From positions 79,865 to 143,864 of the forward strand of contig NZ_LN651324.1 in NCBI RefSeq assembly GCF_000826525.2: DNA of 64,000 bases, written 5' to 3'. Shown here piece after piece: positions 24,884 through 33,715 of this stretch; the stretch's first letter is position 1, and the number at the start of each line of letters is the position of its first letter. Under the pieces are notes generated by a model, which ran no database searches, was not told the origin of the DNA, and saw only the letters and a list, made by a program, of their open reading frames with translations. Source of the stretch: Mobilicoccus massiliensis. Its GTDB lineage: Bacteria > Actinomycetota > Actinomycetes > Actinomycetales > Dermatophilaceae. The position numbers and the translations under genes are program-made.

Positions 24884-26050
24884 TCAGTCGCGTGGTGCCT
24901 CGAGCACGCGCCGAATACGCTCCCCCGCGTCCTTGAGGATCGCGACGACCTCGCGCACCTGATCGGGGGAGGGGAACGGGCTCTCCTGCCGTCGGTCGTC
25001 GTGACTTCCAGCGGAATCGGCAGGTGCCTCCCTGTCCTCGACGACCTCCCCGAGGATCGCGTCCTCGTCGGTCACGGCATCCGCCACCGCCTCAGAGGCC
25101 CCCGCGCCGCTCGAGTTCATCGGGGTGCCCGAGGGTCCGCCGGCGGGGGGCGGTGACCCGGCCTCCACGACGACCTCATCGCCCTCCGGTGCACCGCCGG
25201 ACGCGTTACGGTCATCGGATGTGATCTTGGTCACTTGGGACGGCGCTGGCTCGGTTGCGGCGCGGGATTCCCGGGCCCCGTCGCCGCCCCGTGCGCTCAT
25301 CGCGTCACTCTCCGACGTCGGGGCGTCGGCGCCGGCACGGCGGTCACCAGGGTCGTCACTTCGGTGAGCATCGGCGACATCCGGACCGGTGGGCGCCGGA
25401 CCTGCCCCGCCGGCATGCCGGCCGGGAGGGCTCCCGGGGCGCGGACGATGGAAATCGTGAGCATCCGTCTCCGAATCCTCGCGACGCCTCTCCGGGCTCC
25501 CTCCGAAGCCCCAGCGGCGGGCGGCGCGCGCGATGGCGTCGGGGTCGGGGAGGTTGCCGCGGGTGAGGCCGCCGAGCAGGGCGTCGAGATCGAACGCCGG
25601 CGGAACCGCGCCACCGGCCGCGTCGGTCGCCCAGCTCCACGGCGACCCCGGGTCATCCGCAGTGGTCCGGTACTGCGCCGTCGCCGCGGTCATCTCCGTA
25701 CGCAGCTCCTCGGCGCCGGCGCGCACGCGAGCACGCATCTCGTCGGCGAGCCGCTCGGCGGAGGCGTCGAGTGAGGTCTCCAACTCGTCGATGTCGGCGG
25801 CACGAGCCTCGGCCTCGGCGCGTCCGGCGTCGGTGAGCCGGTACAGCGCCTTGCGGCCCTCGTCGGTGCGTTCGACGAGCCCCTCCTCCTCGAGCTTGGC
25901 CAGTCGCGGATATACCGTGCCCGCGCTCGGGGAGTACAGGCCGGAGAACCGATTCTCGAGGTCCCGGATGATGTCGTAGCCGTGCCGTGGCCCGTCCTGG
26001 AGCAGCGCCAGGAGGTAGAGCCGCAGCTGGCCGTGGCCGAAGACGCTCAT
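24884..26050 (-). CDS. PadR-family transcriptional regulator with a long disordered C-terminal tail
   Basis: A 388-residue protein. Residues 1-85 form the PadR winged helix (GQLRLYLLALLQDGPRHGYDI, then YSPSAGTVYPRLAKLEEEGLVER), residues about 85-130 the dimerisation helix (EAEARAADIDELETSLDASAERL). The rest, about 250 residues, is rich in Asp/Gly/Pro/Ser/Ala and probably disordered, but it ends in a helix (QVREVVAILKDAGERIRRVL) that looks selected. Ordinary PadR proteins have 100-200 residues. ATG 26050 overlaps the stop of the DUF4097 gene (ATGA), so it is the second gene of that operon. The operator-like palindromes at 27062-27100 are the likely target, giving autoregulation. Confidence 0.88.
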   Translation of the reverse strand: MSVFGHGQLRLYLLALLQDGPRHGYDIIRDLENRFSGLYSPSAGTVYPRLAKLEEEGLVERTDEGRKALYRLTDAGRAEAEARAADIDELETSLDASAERLADEMRARVRAGAEELRTEMTAATAQYRTTADDPGSPWSWATDAAGGAVPPAFDLDALLGGLTRGNLPDPDAIARAARRWGFGGSPERRREDSETDAHDFHRPRPGSPPGRHAGGAGPAPTGPDVADAHRSDDPGDRRAGADAPTSESDAMSARGGDGARESRAATEPAPSQVTKITSDDRNASGGAPEGDEVVVEAGSPPPAGGPSGTPMNSSGAGASEAVADAVTDEDAILGEVVEDREAPADSAGSHDDRRQESPFPSPDQVREVVAILKDAGERIRRVLEAPRD

Positions 26051-27045
26051 CGCCACGCCGTCCCCGGGCCCGGACGGCCGTTCTCGTCGTCGTTCGGCAG
26101 GTCGCTCTGGACGTCCGACGACCGCGGATCGCGGCGCAGGTCGTCCTGGATGTCGCTGCGTCCCGGGTCACCGATCACCGGCCCGGTCTCGGGAGTCCAG
26201 CGCGCCCCGGTCGTTCCGGCGTCGCGCCGCAGGACGACGAGATCGCCCGACACCGTGCGTGCCTTGATCGCGACGCTCCGGTCGCCGGTGTAGCGGTGCC
26301 CGCCACGCTTGCCGTCCTCGATCAGAGGTTCGCCGTCGACGACGACATGGCCCGAGGCGGATCCGACGGTGGCGTCGAACCCGCTGCCGGCGGGCAGGCG
26401 GATCGACAACTCGCCGGAGACCGTGTTGGCGGTCACCAGCGTCGGACCGTGGCGCAGGTCGAGGATCATGCGCCCCGAGACGCTGTTGAGGCGCGTCGTG
26501 CGTAGCACGGCGTCCTGCACGGTGACGCCGCCGGAGACCGTCTTGACCTTGAGCTCGCCCGAGGGGGAGGCGCATTCGACATCGCCACTGACCGTCGCGA
26601 CGTCGACGGCACCTGTCGGGCGATCGAGGGTGACTCCGCCGGAGACCGTGTAGACCGAGACGTTGCCGTGCGAGCCGCCGGAGAGCACGTCGGCGCTCGC
26701 GGTCTTGACCGAGACGGCCGTGTCGTCGGGCAGGGTGAGGGTGAGGCGCGCGCGAGGCCGTTCGCCGACGCCGCCACCGAGGAAGGACTTGAGCAGGCCC
26801 CACACCTGACCCTCCGAGTCGCGCATCTGCTCGATCTTGAGTGCGCGGTCGCTCCACGTCATGGTGAGCGGCGGGCCGGTGAGTTCACGGACTTCCAGTC
26901 GTGCCGTCGTCGTTCCGGGAGCGGCGACCATGTCGACGCCGCCACCGAGGAGCGTCACCGAGACGCTCTTGGGGTTGTCGAACTCCCGCACCGCGGGGGA
27001 GTCGATGGGAGGTTCGATGCGGTCGGTCTTCTGATACGCGTCCAT
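26047..27045 (-). CDS. DUF4097-family beta-helix protein
   Basis: A 332-residue protein with no signal peptide or membrane segment. The core (about 60-280) is built of repeated strands carrying a TVSG motif: YTVSGGVTL, ATVSGDVEC, KTVSGGVTV, NSVSGRMIL, NTVSGELSI and RTVSGDLVV, spaced 19-26 residues. This is the pattern of the DUF4097 adhesin-like beta-solenoid. Function is unknown; in many actinobacteria the family sits beside a PadR regulator, as here. A hydrophilic tail (about 285-332) follows. ATG 27045 has AGGAG eight bases upstream. The double palindrome 17 bases before the start suggests tight regulation by the coupled PadR protein. Confidence 0.85.
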   Translation of the reverse strand: MDAYQKTDRIEPPIDSPAVREFDNPKSVSVTLLGGGVDMVAAPGTTTARLEVRELTGPPLTMTWSDRALKIEQMRDSEGQVWGLLKSFLGGGVGERPRARLTLTLPDDTAVSVKTASADVLSGGSHGNVSVYTVSGGVTLDRPTGAVDVATVSGDVECASPSGELKVKTVSGGVTVQDAVLRTTRLNSVSGRMILDLRHGPTLVTANTVSGELSIRLPAGSGFDATVGSASGHVVVDGEPLIEDGKRGGHRYTGDRSVAIKARTVSGDLVVLRRDAGTTGARWTPETGPVIGDPGRSDIQDDLRRDPRSSDVQSDLPNDDENGRPGPGTAWR

Positions 27046-27061
27046 CCGGGCTCTCCTGATT

Positions 27062-27100
27062 CGCGATATATCGTGACTGCCAGTCTCACGATATATCGCG
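27062..27100 (-). promoter_or_regulatory. Double palindromic operator, likely PadR binding site
   Basis: CGCGATATATCGTGA (27062-27076) and TCACGATATATCGCG (27086-27100) are perfect reverse complements separated by nine bases. Each arm contains the self-complementary CGATATATCG. The site lies 17 bases before the DUF4097 start and is strikingly AT-rich for this genome. It probably covers the promoter or start of transcription of the DUF4097-padR operon. Confidence 0.75.
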
Positions 27101-27214
27101 GATCGGCTCAGCGACAGACCCCTCCTGCGAAGGTCGACGCGAGGAGGCAGGGCCCCGGCGACGGACCGACGGCGACGCCCTCGACGCGTCGGAGAACCCG
27201 ATCGGAAACAGCAC

Positions 27215-27244
27215 ACGCCCGGCCGGGGATCCCCGGCCAGGCGT
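27215..27244 (-). terminator. Terminator hairpin of the SGNH gene
   Basis: A 30-base palindrome centred on GGGGATCCCC, with arms 27215-27229 and 27230-27244. The single mismatch becomes a G-U pair on the minus-strand RNA. It begins 18 bases after the SGNH stop, and a TGTTTCC stretch follows on that strand. Confidence 0.75.
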
Positions 27245-27261
27245 GGCATCGACGAGTCGGA

Positions 27262-27987
27262 TCAGGCGCCGATCTGCAGCCAGCTCTCCCAGCCGCCGTG
27301 GAGCACGAGCCAGGCCAGCAGGCCGTACCCGGCCTGGCCGGGGTGGCGCTGGTCGCGGGAGGCGCCGAGGTCGCTGAGCCACTGGTCGTGCTCGACGAGG
27401 GGGTAGAAGCAGTCGACGAACGGCACCGAGCGGCGGGCACACACGTCGGCCTGGGCCTCGACGATGACCTCGATGCGTTCGTTGAGCGCCGGGTCGAGCG
27501 TGGGCGGCGGGCCGACGACGAACGGCGCGATGCCGCGCGCGGTCGCGTCGTCGAGGATGTTGGCGAGGTTGAGCCGTGAGCGGGCCGTGGTGAGATTGAC
27601 GAGCACGTCGTTCTGGCCGACCCCGAGCACGAGACGGCGCTCGCGCCGCTCCTGCCAACGCAGCAGACCCTCACCCTTCCAGCGCTCGAGCACGTCGGCG
27701 GAGCACTCGCCCCGCACCCCGAGGTTGTACGCCGAGACGTCGAGATCGGGGTGCGACGTGCGCCCCATGACCCGCGACACCCAGCCGAGACCCTTGGGGT
27801 CGCCGTACCCCGACACGAACCCGTCGCCGATGAAGACGATGCCGACGTCGCGCGGCCCGTCGTGCGCGAAGGAGTCGGCGCTCGGGGTGAACGAGGTGGG
27901 AATGCCGTCGTCGAGGGCGTCGTCGGTGCCCCCGTCCGCCGGGTGGCCGGCGAAGTCGTAGGCGCCGGTGGTGTCGTCAGTGCTCAC
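27262..27987 (-). CDS. SGNH/GDSL hydrolase-like protein lacking the usual nucleophile
   Basis: A 241-residue protein with an Asp-rich N-terminal tail of about 45 residues followed by the SGNH fold. Block I reads VFIGDGFVSGYGD (51-63), where GDS of the family is GDG, so the nucleophilic Ser is replaced by Gly56. Block III is GVGQNDVL (G and N present) and block V DQRHPGQAGY (Asp and His present). The protein may be inactive, may use another residue, or may belong to a subfamily of this kind. No signal peptide is seen, so it is cytoplasmic. GTG 27987 has GAGGA upstream inside the end of the DUF6104 gene; the two genes are six bases apart and form an operon with a terminator at 27215-27244. Confidence 0.8.
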   Translation of the reverse strand: MSTDDTTGAYDFAGHPADGGTDDALDDGIPTSFTPSADSFAHDGPRDVGIVFIGDGFVSGYGDPKGLGWVSRVMGRTSHPDLDVSAYNLGVRGECSADVLERWKGEGLLRWQERRERRLVLGVGQNDVLVNLTTARSRLNLANILDDATARGIAPFVVGPPPTLDPALNERIEVIVEAQADVCARRSVPFVDCFYPLVEHDQWLSDLGASRDQRHPGQAGYGLLAWLVLHGGWESWLQIGA

Positions 27988-27993
27988 GAATGT

Positions 27994-28179
27994 TCAGTCC
28001 TCGTCGTCGTCGAGTCGGGCCAACCAGGTGGCGAGGCGCTCGATAGGGGTCTCGAACTCGGGGTTGAGATCGACGAACACGCGGAACCGCTCGGCGAGCC
28101 AGTCGATCGTGACCTCGTCGTCCCCACGGCGACTCGCGAGTTCCTCGATGCCGCGGTCGGTGAAGTACACGAGGGCCAT
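27994..28179 (-). CDS. DUF6104-family small acidic protein
   Basis: A 61-residue protein, VYFTDRGIEELASRRGDD then VTIDWLAERFRVFVDLNPEF and ETPIERLATWLARLDDDED. The sequence matches the widely conserved actinobacterial DUF6104 type, function unknown. It is acidic, mainly helical, and has no membrane segment. ATG 28179 has GAGG five bases upstream. It is the first gene of a two-gene unit with the SGNH-like protein. Confidence 0.82.
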   Translation of the reverse strand: MALVYFTDRGIEELASRRGDDEVTIDWLAERFRVFVDLNPEFETPIERLATWLARLDDDED

Positions 28180-28341
28180 TCTGCCTCATTCGCAGTCGTC
28201 CTTCGGGCACCCGGGTGCCCGGCGCGGGTATGCAGCGGGTCTGCGCGAGGCAAGGTGCTGTGCACTCATCGCGCGAACGTTCGAACCGACCGGCACCGCG
28301 CCGTACGCAGCGAGGATGCGCACGCGCACGGTGCCGGACGA

Positions 28342-28382
28342 AGGCCGCGGGGCCCCGCATCGGTTGCGGGGCCCCGCGGCCT
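28342..28382 (-). terminator. Terminator hairpin of kgd
   Basis: Arms 28342-28359 and 28365-28382 are perfect reverse complements (18 bp, five-base loop TCGGT). The hairpin begins 36 bases after the kgd stop on the minus strand and is the strongest structure in the gap between kgd and the DUF6104 gene. Confidence 0.85.
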
Positions 28383-28418
28383 CGTTGACGCCGGTCGCAG
28401 GGGGCCGGCCGCTGGGGG

Positions 28419-31400
28419 TCAGCGGTCGAAGGCGTCCTTCATGAGCTGCTCCTGCTCCATCGCGTGGACCTTCGCCGAGCCGGTCGACGGCGCAGCCGAT
28501 TCGGGCCGGGCCACGAGGTGCAGCGGCCGGGTCTCGCCACGGTCGGCGAGGGCCTGCGGCAGGTTGAGCGCCATGAACGGCCAGGCGCCCTGGTTGCGCG
28601 GCTCGTCCTGCACCCAGACGAGGTCGGCGTTCGGGTACTCCTTGACCGCCTCGGCGATCTCGTCGGCGGGCAGCGGGTACAGCTGCTCGACGCGCACGAT
28701 CGCGATGCGGTCGTCCTCGCGCTCGGTGCGGGTGGCCTCGAGGTCGTAGACGACGCGGCTCGAGGCGAGCAGCACCCGGTCGACCTGCTGGGCCGCGGGC
28801 TCGGCGTGGTCGCGGATCACGGGCTGGAAGGTGCCCTGCGTGAAGTCCTCGACCGGGCTCGTGGCCGCCTTGAGGCGCAGCAGCTGCTTGGGGGTGAAGA
28901 CCACCAGCGGCTTGCGCGGGCGGGCGTACGCCTGACGACGCAACAGGTGGAAGTAGCTCGCCGGCGTGCTCGGGTAGGCGACCGTCATGTTGTCCTGCGC
29001 GCACAGCTGCAGGTACCGCTCGATGCGCGCGGAGGAGTGGTCGGGGCCCTGACCCTCGTAGCCGTGGGGCAGCAACAGCACGACCGAGCTGCGCTGGTTC
29101 CACTTCTGCTGCGAGCTGGAGATGAACTCGTCGATGATGCTCTGGGCGCCGTTGGCGAAGTCGCCGAACTGCGCCTCCCAGCACACGAGAGCGTCGGGCC
29201 GCTCGACCGAGTAGCCGTACTCGAAGCCCATCGCCGCGTACTCGCTGAGCAGCGAGTCGTAGATCCAGAACCGCGCCTGGTTGCCCAGGTAGAGCAGCGG
29301 GGTCCACTCCTCGGCCGTCTCGCGGTCGATGAGCACGGCGTGACGCTGGGTGAACGTGCCGCGGCGGGAGTCCTGCCCGGCCAGACGCACGGGCGTGCCC
29401 TCGGTGAGCAGAGAACCGAACGCGAGCAGCTCGCCCATCGCCCAGTCGATGCCGCCGTCGCGCGTCATCTGGGTGCGCTTCTCGAGCATCTTGACGAGCT
29501 TCTTGTGGACCGTGAACCCGTCGGGGTACTTCGTCCACGCGTCACCGAGACGCTCCATGAGCTCGGTGTTGATGGCCGTGGCCACGCGACGCCCCGGCGT
29601 GCGATCGTCCTGCTCCTGGGCCTCGGGACGCTCCAGGCCGGCGTGGTCGGTGGACTGACCCTGCGCCTTGGTGGCCTCACGCGTCTCGATGAAGACCTTC
29701 TCGAGCCGCGACTGGTAGTCGCGCATCGCGTCGGCCGCGTCGTCCGGCGTGATGTCGCCACGGCCGATGAGCGCCTCGGTGTAGAGCTTTCGCACCGACC
29801 GCTTGGCCTCGATGAGGTGGTACATCAGCGGCTGGGTCATCGAGGGGTCGTCGCCCTCGTTGTGTCCACGCCGGCGGTAGCAGACGAGGTCGATGACGAC
29901 GTCCTTGGCGAACTTCTGCCGGTACTCGTACGCGATGCGCGCGACGCGGACGACGGCCTCGGGGTCGTCGCCGTTGACGTGGAAGATCGGCGCCTGGATC
30001 ATGCGCGCCGGGTCGGAGGAGTACACCGAGCTGCGCGAGGAGGCGGGCGCCGTGGTGAACCCGACCTGGTTGTTGACGATGATGTGCACGGTGCCGCCGG
30101 TGCGGTAGCCGCGCAGCTGGCTCAGCTGCAGCGTCTCGAGGACGACACCCTGGCCGGCGAACGCCGCGTCGCCGTGCAACAGCACCGGCAGCACGGTGAA
30201 CGCCTCGCCGTGCAGGTCGATACGGTCCTGCTTGGCGCGCACGATGCCCTCGAGCACGGGGTTGACGGCCTCGAGGTGGCTCGGGTTGGCCGCGAGGTAG
30301 ACCTTGGTCTTCTCGCCGTCCTCACTGACGAACTCGCCCTCGGTGCCGAGGTGGTACTTGACGTCACCGGAGCCCTGGACGCTGCTCGGGTCCTGCTTGC
30401 CCTCGAACTCGCGGAAGATCTGCCCGTAGCTCTTGCCCGCGATGTTGGCGAGCACGTTGAGGCGGCCACGGTGAGGCATGCCGATGCAGACCTCCTCCAT
30501 GCCGTCCTTGGCCGCCATGAAGAGCACCTCGTCGAGCGCGGCGATGGTGGACTCGCCGCCTTCGAGACTGAACCGCTTCTGGCCGACGAACTTCGTCTGC
30601 AGGAAGGTCTCGAACGCCTCGGCGGCGTTGAGGCGACGCAGGATGCGCATCTGCTCGTCGCGGCCGACCTTCTGCGCCGGCACCTCGACCCGCTCCTGCA
30701 TCCAGCGACGCTGCTCCGGGTCCTGGATGTGCATGTACTCCACGCCGACCGTGCGGCAGTAGGAGTCCTGCAGCACGTCGAGCATCTCGCGCAGCGTGGC
30801 CATGGGCTTGCCGCCGAAGCCGCCCGTCGGGAACTCGCGGTCGAGATCCCAGATCGACAGACCGTGCGTGGAGAGCTGCAGGTCGGGGTGGCGACGCTGG
30901 CGGTACTCCAACGGGTCGGTGTCGGCGAGCAGGTGTCCGCGCACGCGGTAGGCGTGGATGAGCTGCTGCACGCGCACCGACTTGCTGAGGTCGTCGTCGT
31001 GCGTGGTCGAGACGTCCTGGCTCCAGCGGATGGGCTCGTACGGGATGCGCAGCGAGGCGTAGATCTCGTCGTAGAACCCGTCCTCACCCAGCAGGTTGCG
31101 GTGGATGATTCGCAGGAAGTCACCGGAGGCCGCGCCCTGGATGATGCGGTGGTCGTACGTGCTCGTCAGGGTCATGATCTTGCTGATGGCCTGACGGTTG
31201 AGCGTGTCGAGGCTCGCGCCCTGCCACTCGGCCGGGTACTCCATCGCGCCGACGCCGATGATCGTGCCCTGGCCCTTCATGAGCCGCGGCACGGAGTGCA
31301 CGGTGCCGATCGTGCCGGGGTTGGTGAGCGAGATCGTCGTGCCGGCGAAGTCGTCGACCGTGAGCTTGTTGTCGCGGGCGCGGCGCACGATGTCCTCGTA

Positions 31401-32378
31401 CGCGCTCCAGAAGCCGAAGAAGTCGAGCTGCTCGGCCGCCTTGATCGAGGGCACGACCAGCGAGCGCGAGCCGTCGGGTTTGGGCAGGTCGATGGCCAGG
31501 CCGAAGTTGATGTGTGCGGGCTTGACCAGCGAGGGCTTGCCGTCGACGACGTCGAAGCTGTAGTTCATGTCGGGCAGCACCTTGAGGGCCTTGACCACGG
31601 CGTACCCGATGATGTGCGTGAAGGAGACCTTGCCACCGCGGTTGCGACGCAGGTGCTGGTTGATCGCGACGCGGTTGTCGATGAGCGCCTTCGCCGGCAT
31701 GGAGCGCACGCTCGTCGCGGTGGGCACCTCGAGGCTCGCGTCCATGTTGGTGACGATGCGCGCCGCCGGGCCGCGCAACGGCTTGACCTCGTTCTGGGCG
31801 ACCTCCTTGGCCGGCTTGGCGGCCGGGGTGTCACGGGAGGTCGGCATCTGACGCGCCATCGGCTCGCGGGTCTCGTCGCCGGGCTTGGGAGCCGGGGGAG
31901 TGGTCTCGTGACTCTGGGCGCTCGCCGCCTTGGACTCCGCGCCGGTGTCGGCTCCCGCCTCGGTGTTGGGCGACGGCTTGCTCGGCCGGCGGTCCCCGGT
32001 CTCGGTCGTGGCCTGCCGCTCGCCCTCGTCGGTGGGCTTGCCCCCCGGCGCCTTGCCCGCCTTCTCGGTGTCGGAGGATGCCGTGGGCTTCTTCTGCGGC
32101 GCGGGCTTCTCCTCGGCCTTCGCGCCCGCCTTGCTCGACTCGGGCTTGGCCTCGGCCTTCTGCTCGGAACTCTTCGCGGGCCTCGCCGGGGCGGGCCGGC
32201 TCGGCCCGGAACCGTCACCGCTGCGCGCCTGTCCCGGCTTGTAGTCGGCGAAGAAGTCCCACCAGGCCTCATCGACCGAGTGCTTGTCCTCGAGGTATTG
32301 CTCGTAGAGCTCGTCGACCAGCCATTGATTGGGTCCGAACTCCGCCAGGGGGTCGCTTGCCGAGGGCTTGTCGGTCAC
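28419..32378 (-). CDS. kgd: Multifunctional 2-oxoglutarate metabolism enzyme (KGD; E1o with fused E2-like domain)
   Basis: A 1319-residue TCA-cycle enzyme that decarboxylates 2-oxoglutarate with thiamine diphosphate. Order: a short E1o N-terminal helix ([20 protein letters not shown], about 18-37), an Ala/Pro/Lys/Glu-rich linker (about 45-205), the E2-type acyltransferase domain ([30 protein letters not shown] with the catalytic His), then the E1 domain ([53 protein letters not shown]). The fusion and domain order are typical of Actinobacteria; the linker is longer than in M. tuberculosis KGD (1231 residues). GTG 32378 ([15 protein letters not shown]) is the best start, though upstream sequence has no strong ribosome binding site. 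A single-gene unit with its own terminator. Confidence 0.95.
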   Translation of the reverse strand: MTDKPSASDPLAEFGPNQWLVDELYEQYLEDKHSVDEAWWDFFADYKPGQARSGDGSGPSRPAPARPAKSSEQKAEAKPESSKAGAKAEEKPAPQKKPTASSDTEKAGKAPGGKPTDEGERQATTETGDRRPSKPSPNTEAGADTGAESKAASAQSHETTPPAPKPGDETREPMARQMPTSRDTPAAKPAKEVAQNEVKPLRGPAARIVTNMDASLEVPTATSVRSMPAKALIDNRVAINQHLRRNRGGKVSFTHIIGYAVVKALKVLPDMNYSFDVVDGKPSLVKPAHINFGLAIDLPKPDGSRSLVVPSIKAAEQLDFFGFWSAYEDIVRRARDNKLTVDDFAGTTISLTNPGTIGTVHSVPRLMKGQGTIIGVGAMEYPAEWQGASLDTLNRQAISKIMTLTSTYDHRIIQGAASGDFLRIIHRNLLGEDGFYDEIYASLRIPYEPIRWSQDVSTTHDDDLSKSVRVQQLIHAYRVRGHLLADTDPLEYRQRRHPDLQLSTHGLSIWDLDREFPTGGFGGKPMATLREMLDVLQDSYCRTVGVEYMHIQDPEQRRWMQERVEVPAQKVGRDEQMRILRRLNAAEAFETFLQTKFVGQKRFSLEGGESTIAALDEVLFMAAKDGMEEVCIGMPHRGRLNVLANIAGKSYGQIFREFEGKQDPSSVQGSGDVKYHLGTEGEFVSEDGEKTKVYLAANPSHLEAVNPVLEGIVRAKQDRIDLHGEAFTVLPVLLHGDAAFAGQGVVLETLQLSQLRGYRTGGTVHIIVNNQVGFTTAPASSRSSVYSSDPARMIQAPIFHVNGDDPEAVVRVARIAYEYRQKFAKDVVIDLVCYRRRGHNEGDDPSMTQPLMYHLIEAKRSVRKLYTEALIGRGDITPDDAADAMRDYQSRLEKVFIETREATKAQGQSTDHAGLERPEAQEQDDRTPGRRVATAINTELMERLGDAWTKYPDGFTVHKKLVKMLEKRTQMTRDGGIDWAMGELLAFGSLLTEGTPVRLAGQDSRRGTFTQRHAVLIDRETAEEWTPLLYLGNQARFWIYDSLLSEYAAMGFEYGYSVERPDALVCWEAQFGDFANGAQSIIDEFISSSQQKWNQRSSVVLLLPHGYEGQGPDHSSARIERYLQLCAQDNMTVAYPSTPASYFHLLRRQAYARPRKPLVVFTPKQLLRLKAATSPVEDFTQGTFQPVIRDHAEPAAQQVDRVLLASSRVVYDLEATRTEREDDRIAIVRVEQLYPLPADEIAEAVKEYPNADLVWVQDEPRNQGAWPFMALNLPQALADRGETRPLHLVARPESAAPSTGSAKVHAMEQEQLMKDAFDR

Positions 32379-32701
32379 GGGAGATAACGCCTCTTTCGAA
32401 CGTCGACTATGCCGGCTGGGTCCCGCGACGCCCGTCGGTCCGAGCGTCGACGAGACGCGGAAACGACATCTGACGCAACGAGGACATACGTGGATCAGGG
32501 TACATGTGCAGGTGCGGCCGGGGCGCGCCGACGTCGCCGCGATCCGGCGATCTCGTGACGGGGTGTGAAGGAGGCGCAGGGGTGCGTTCCGGGTCGCACC
32601 CGCTCGCGACGGTGCAGGTCGGCCCACGGGCGCAGCAACCGGCGGCGGTCGGGAACGTGTCGATCGCCGCGTCGTCCCGGCCCGACCCCGGCAGCGCGGG
32701 C
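32379..32701. other. Intergenic region upstream of kgd, no gene seen
   Basis: The 323 bases between the kgd start and the stop of the SDR gene must hold the kgd promoter and the SDR terminator. I see no convincing ORF, no strong hairpin and no good -35/-10 pair; a long open frame on the plus strand through here is a codon-bias shadow. Confidence 0.5.
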
Positions 32702-33595
32702 TCAGGGGTGGCGGCGACCCTCGCCGGCGATGATCGCCGAGTACCCCTCGCGATAGCTGGGGTAGGCGAACTCGAACCCGGAGGCGCGCAGCGCGGTCGA
32801 GCTGAGACGGCGCCCCTCGTCGTCGGCGACGCGAGGCGACGGCTCCTGCGGCGGCAGCCCGAGTTCGCCACGGATGTGGTCGGCGACGTCGAGTGCGTGT
32901 GCCGGCTCGGTGTCGGTGCCGAGGTACAGGGGGCCCGGGTGGTCGGACATGGTGAGCAGGTGCACCACGGCGGCCGCCGCGTCGTCGCGGTGGATGCGGT
33001 TGGTCCACGAATCGGCGATCTCGCCGCGGCGTGCCCTCTCGATGAACCGTCCGCGCCCGGGGCCGTAGAGCCCGGAGAGACGCAGGACGGTGCCGCGGGG
33101 CATCCGTTCGAGGAAGAGCCTCTCGGCCTCGAGAAGGACGTCGTGAGTGGGGCGGGCCGGGCGTGGCGCCGTGGTCTCGTCGAGGTCGCCGGTGAGATCG
33201 CCGTACACGCCGGTGGACGACACGAGCACCGCGCGCTCCGGCTCGATGCCCGCCGCGCCGAGGGCCTCGAACACCCGCTTCAGTCCGCCGACGTAGGTCG
33301 CGCGATAGGCCTCCTCGTCGCGGGAGTCGGCGGTGAGGATGATCGCGACGCGCTCGTAACGGCCCGGGGGCAGGTCGGGGACGTCATGAGTGAGATCGAC
33401 CGAGAGCCCGGGGATCTGCGGCGGGAGGACGTCGACCGTACGCCGGAGGCCGAGAACGCGGTCGCCGCGGGCGGTCAGGCGCAGACCGACCTCCGTGCCC
33501 AGGTCACCGCACCCGGCGATGAGTGCCGTCGGCGCCTCGGATGTGACGCCGGTGGCCGTGGCCGGCCTCGAAACGGCGGTGCGATCGTCGCTCAT
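32702..33595 (-). CDS. NAD(P)-dependent epimerase/dehydratase family protein (YeeZ-like SDR)
   Basis: A 297-residue extended-type [20 protein letters not shown] (about 23-39) is the nucleotide-binding motif with GxGxxG form, [10 protein letters not shown] the Ser/Tyr region, and [17 protein letters not shown] the substrate loop. The family includes E. coli YeeZ, whose reaction is not established. The canonical Tyr-x3-Lys pair is not evident, since a Leu/Glu-rich segment ([13 protein letters not shown]) occupies the position where Tyr-x3-Lys usually lies. ATG 33595 follows a TAACGT box by seven bases with no ribosome binding site, so translation is probably leaderless. It is a single gene between the kgd and OPT genes. 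Confidence 0.78.
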   Translation of the reverse strand: MSDDRTAVSRPATATGVTSEAPTALIAGCGDLGTEVGLRLTARGDRVLGLRRTVDVLPPQIPGLSVDLTHDVPDLPPGRYERVAIILTADSRDEEAYRATYVGGLKRVFEALGAAGIEPERAVLVSSTGVYGDLTGDLDETTAPRPARPTHDVLLEAERLFLERMPRGTVLRLSGLYGPGRGRFIERARRGEIADSWTNRIHRDDAAAAVVHLLTMSDHPGPLYLGTDTEPAHALDVADHIRGELGLPPQEPSPRVADDEGRRLSSTALRASGFEFAYPSYREGYSAIIAGEGRRHP

Positions 33596-33602
33596 GGCGG
33601 CG

Positions 33603-33608
33603 ACGTTA
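33603..33608 (-). promoter_or_regulatory. Candidate -10 box of a leaderless transcript (SDR gene)
   Basis: On the minus strand TAACGT is followed by seven bases (CGCCGCC) and then the ATG at 33595. There is no Shine-Dalgarno sequence, so transcription and translation probably start together. Confidence 0.5.
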
Positions 33609-33668
33609 CCGGCCGTCGACGCCGGCGTGCCGCGCGGTCTGCGATCGCTGCAGGCAGCCCCCGGACGC

Positions 33669-33706
33669 CGAAGGGCGCCGGGCCTCGTCGGATCCGGCGC
33701 CCTTCG
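33669..33706 (-). terminator. Terminator hairpin of the OPT transporter gene
   Basis: Arms 33669-33681 and 33694-33706 are perfect reverse complements (13 bp, 12-base loop). The hairpin begins 10 bases after the TAG at 33716 on the minus strand. Confidence 0.8.
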
Positions 33707-33715
33707 TCGAGGCGA

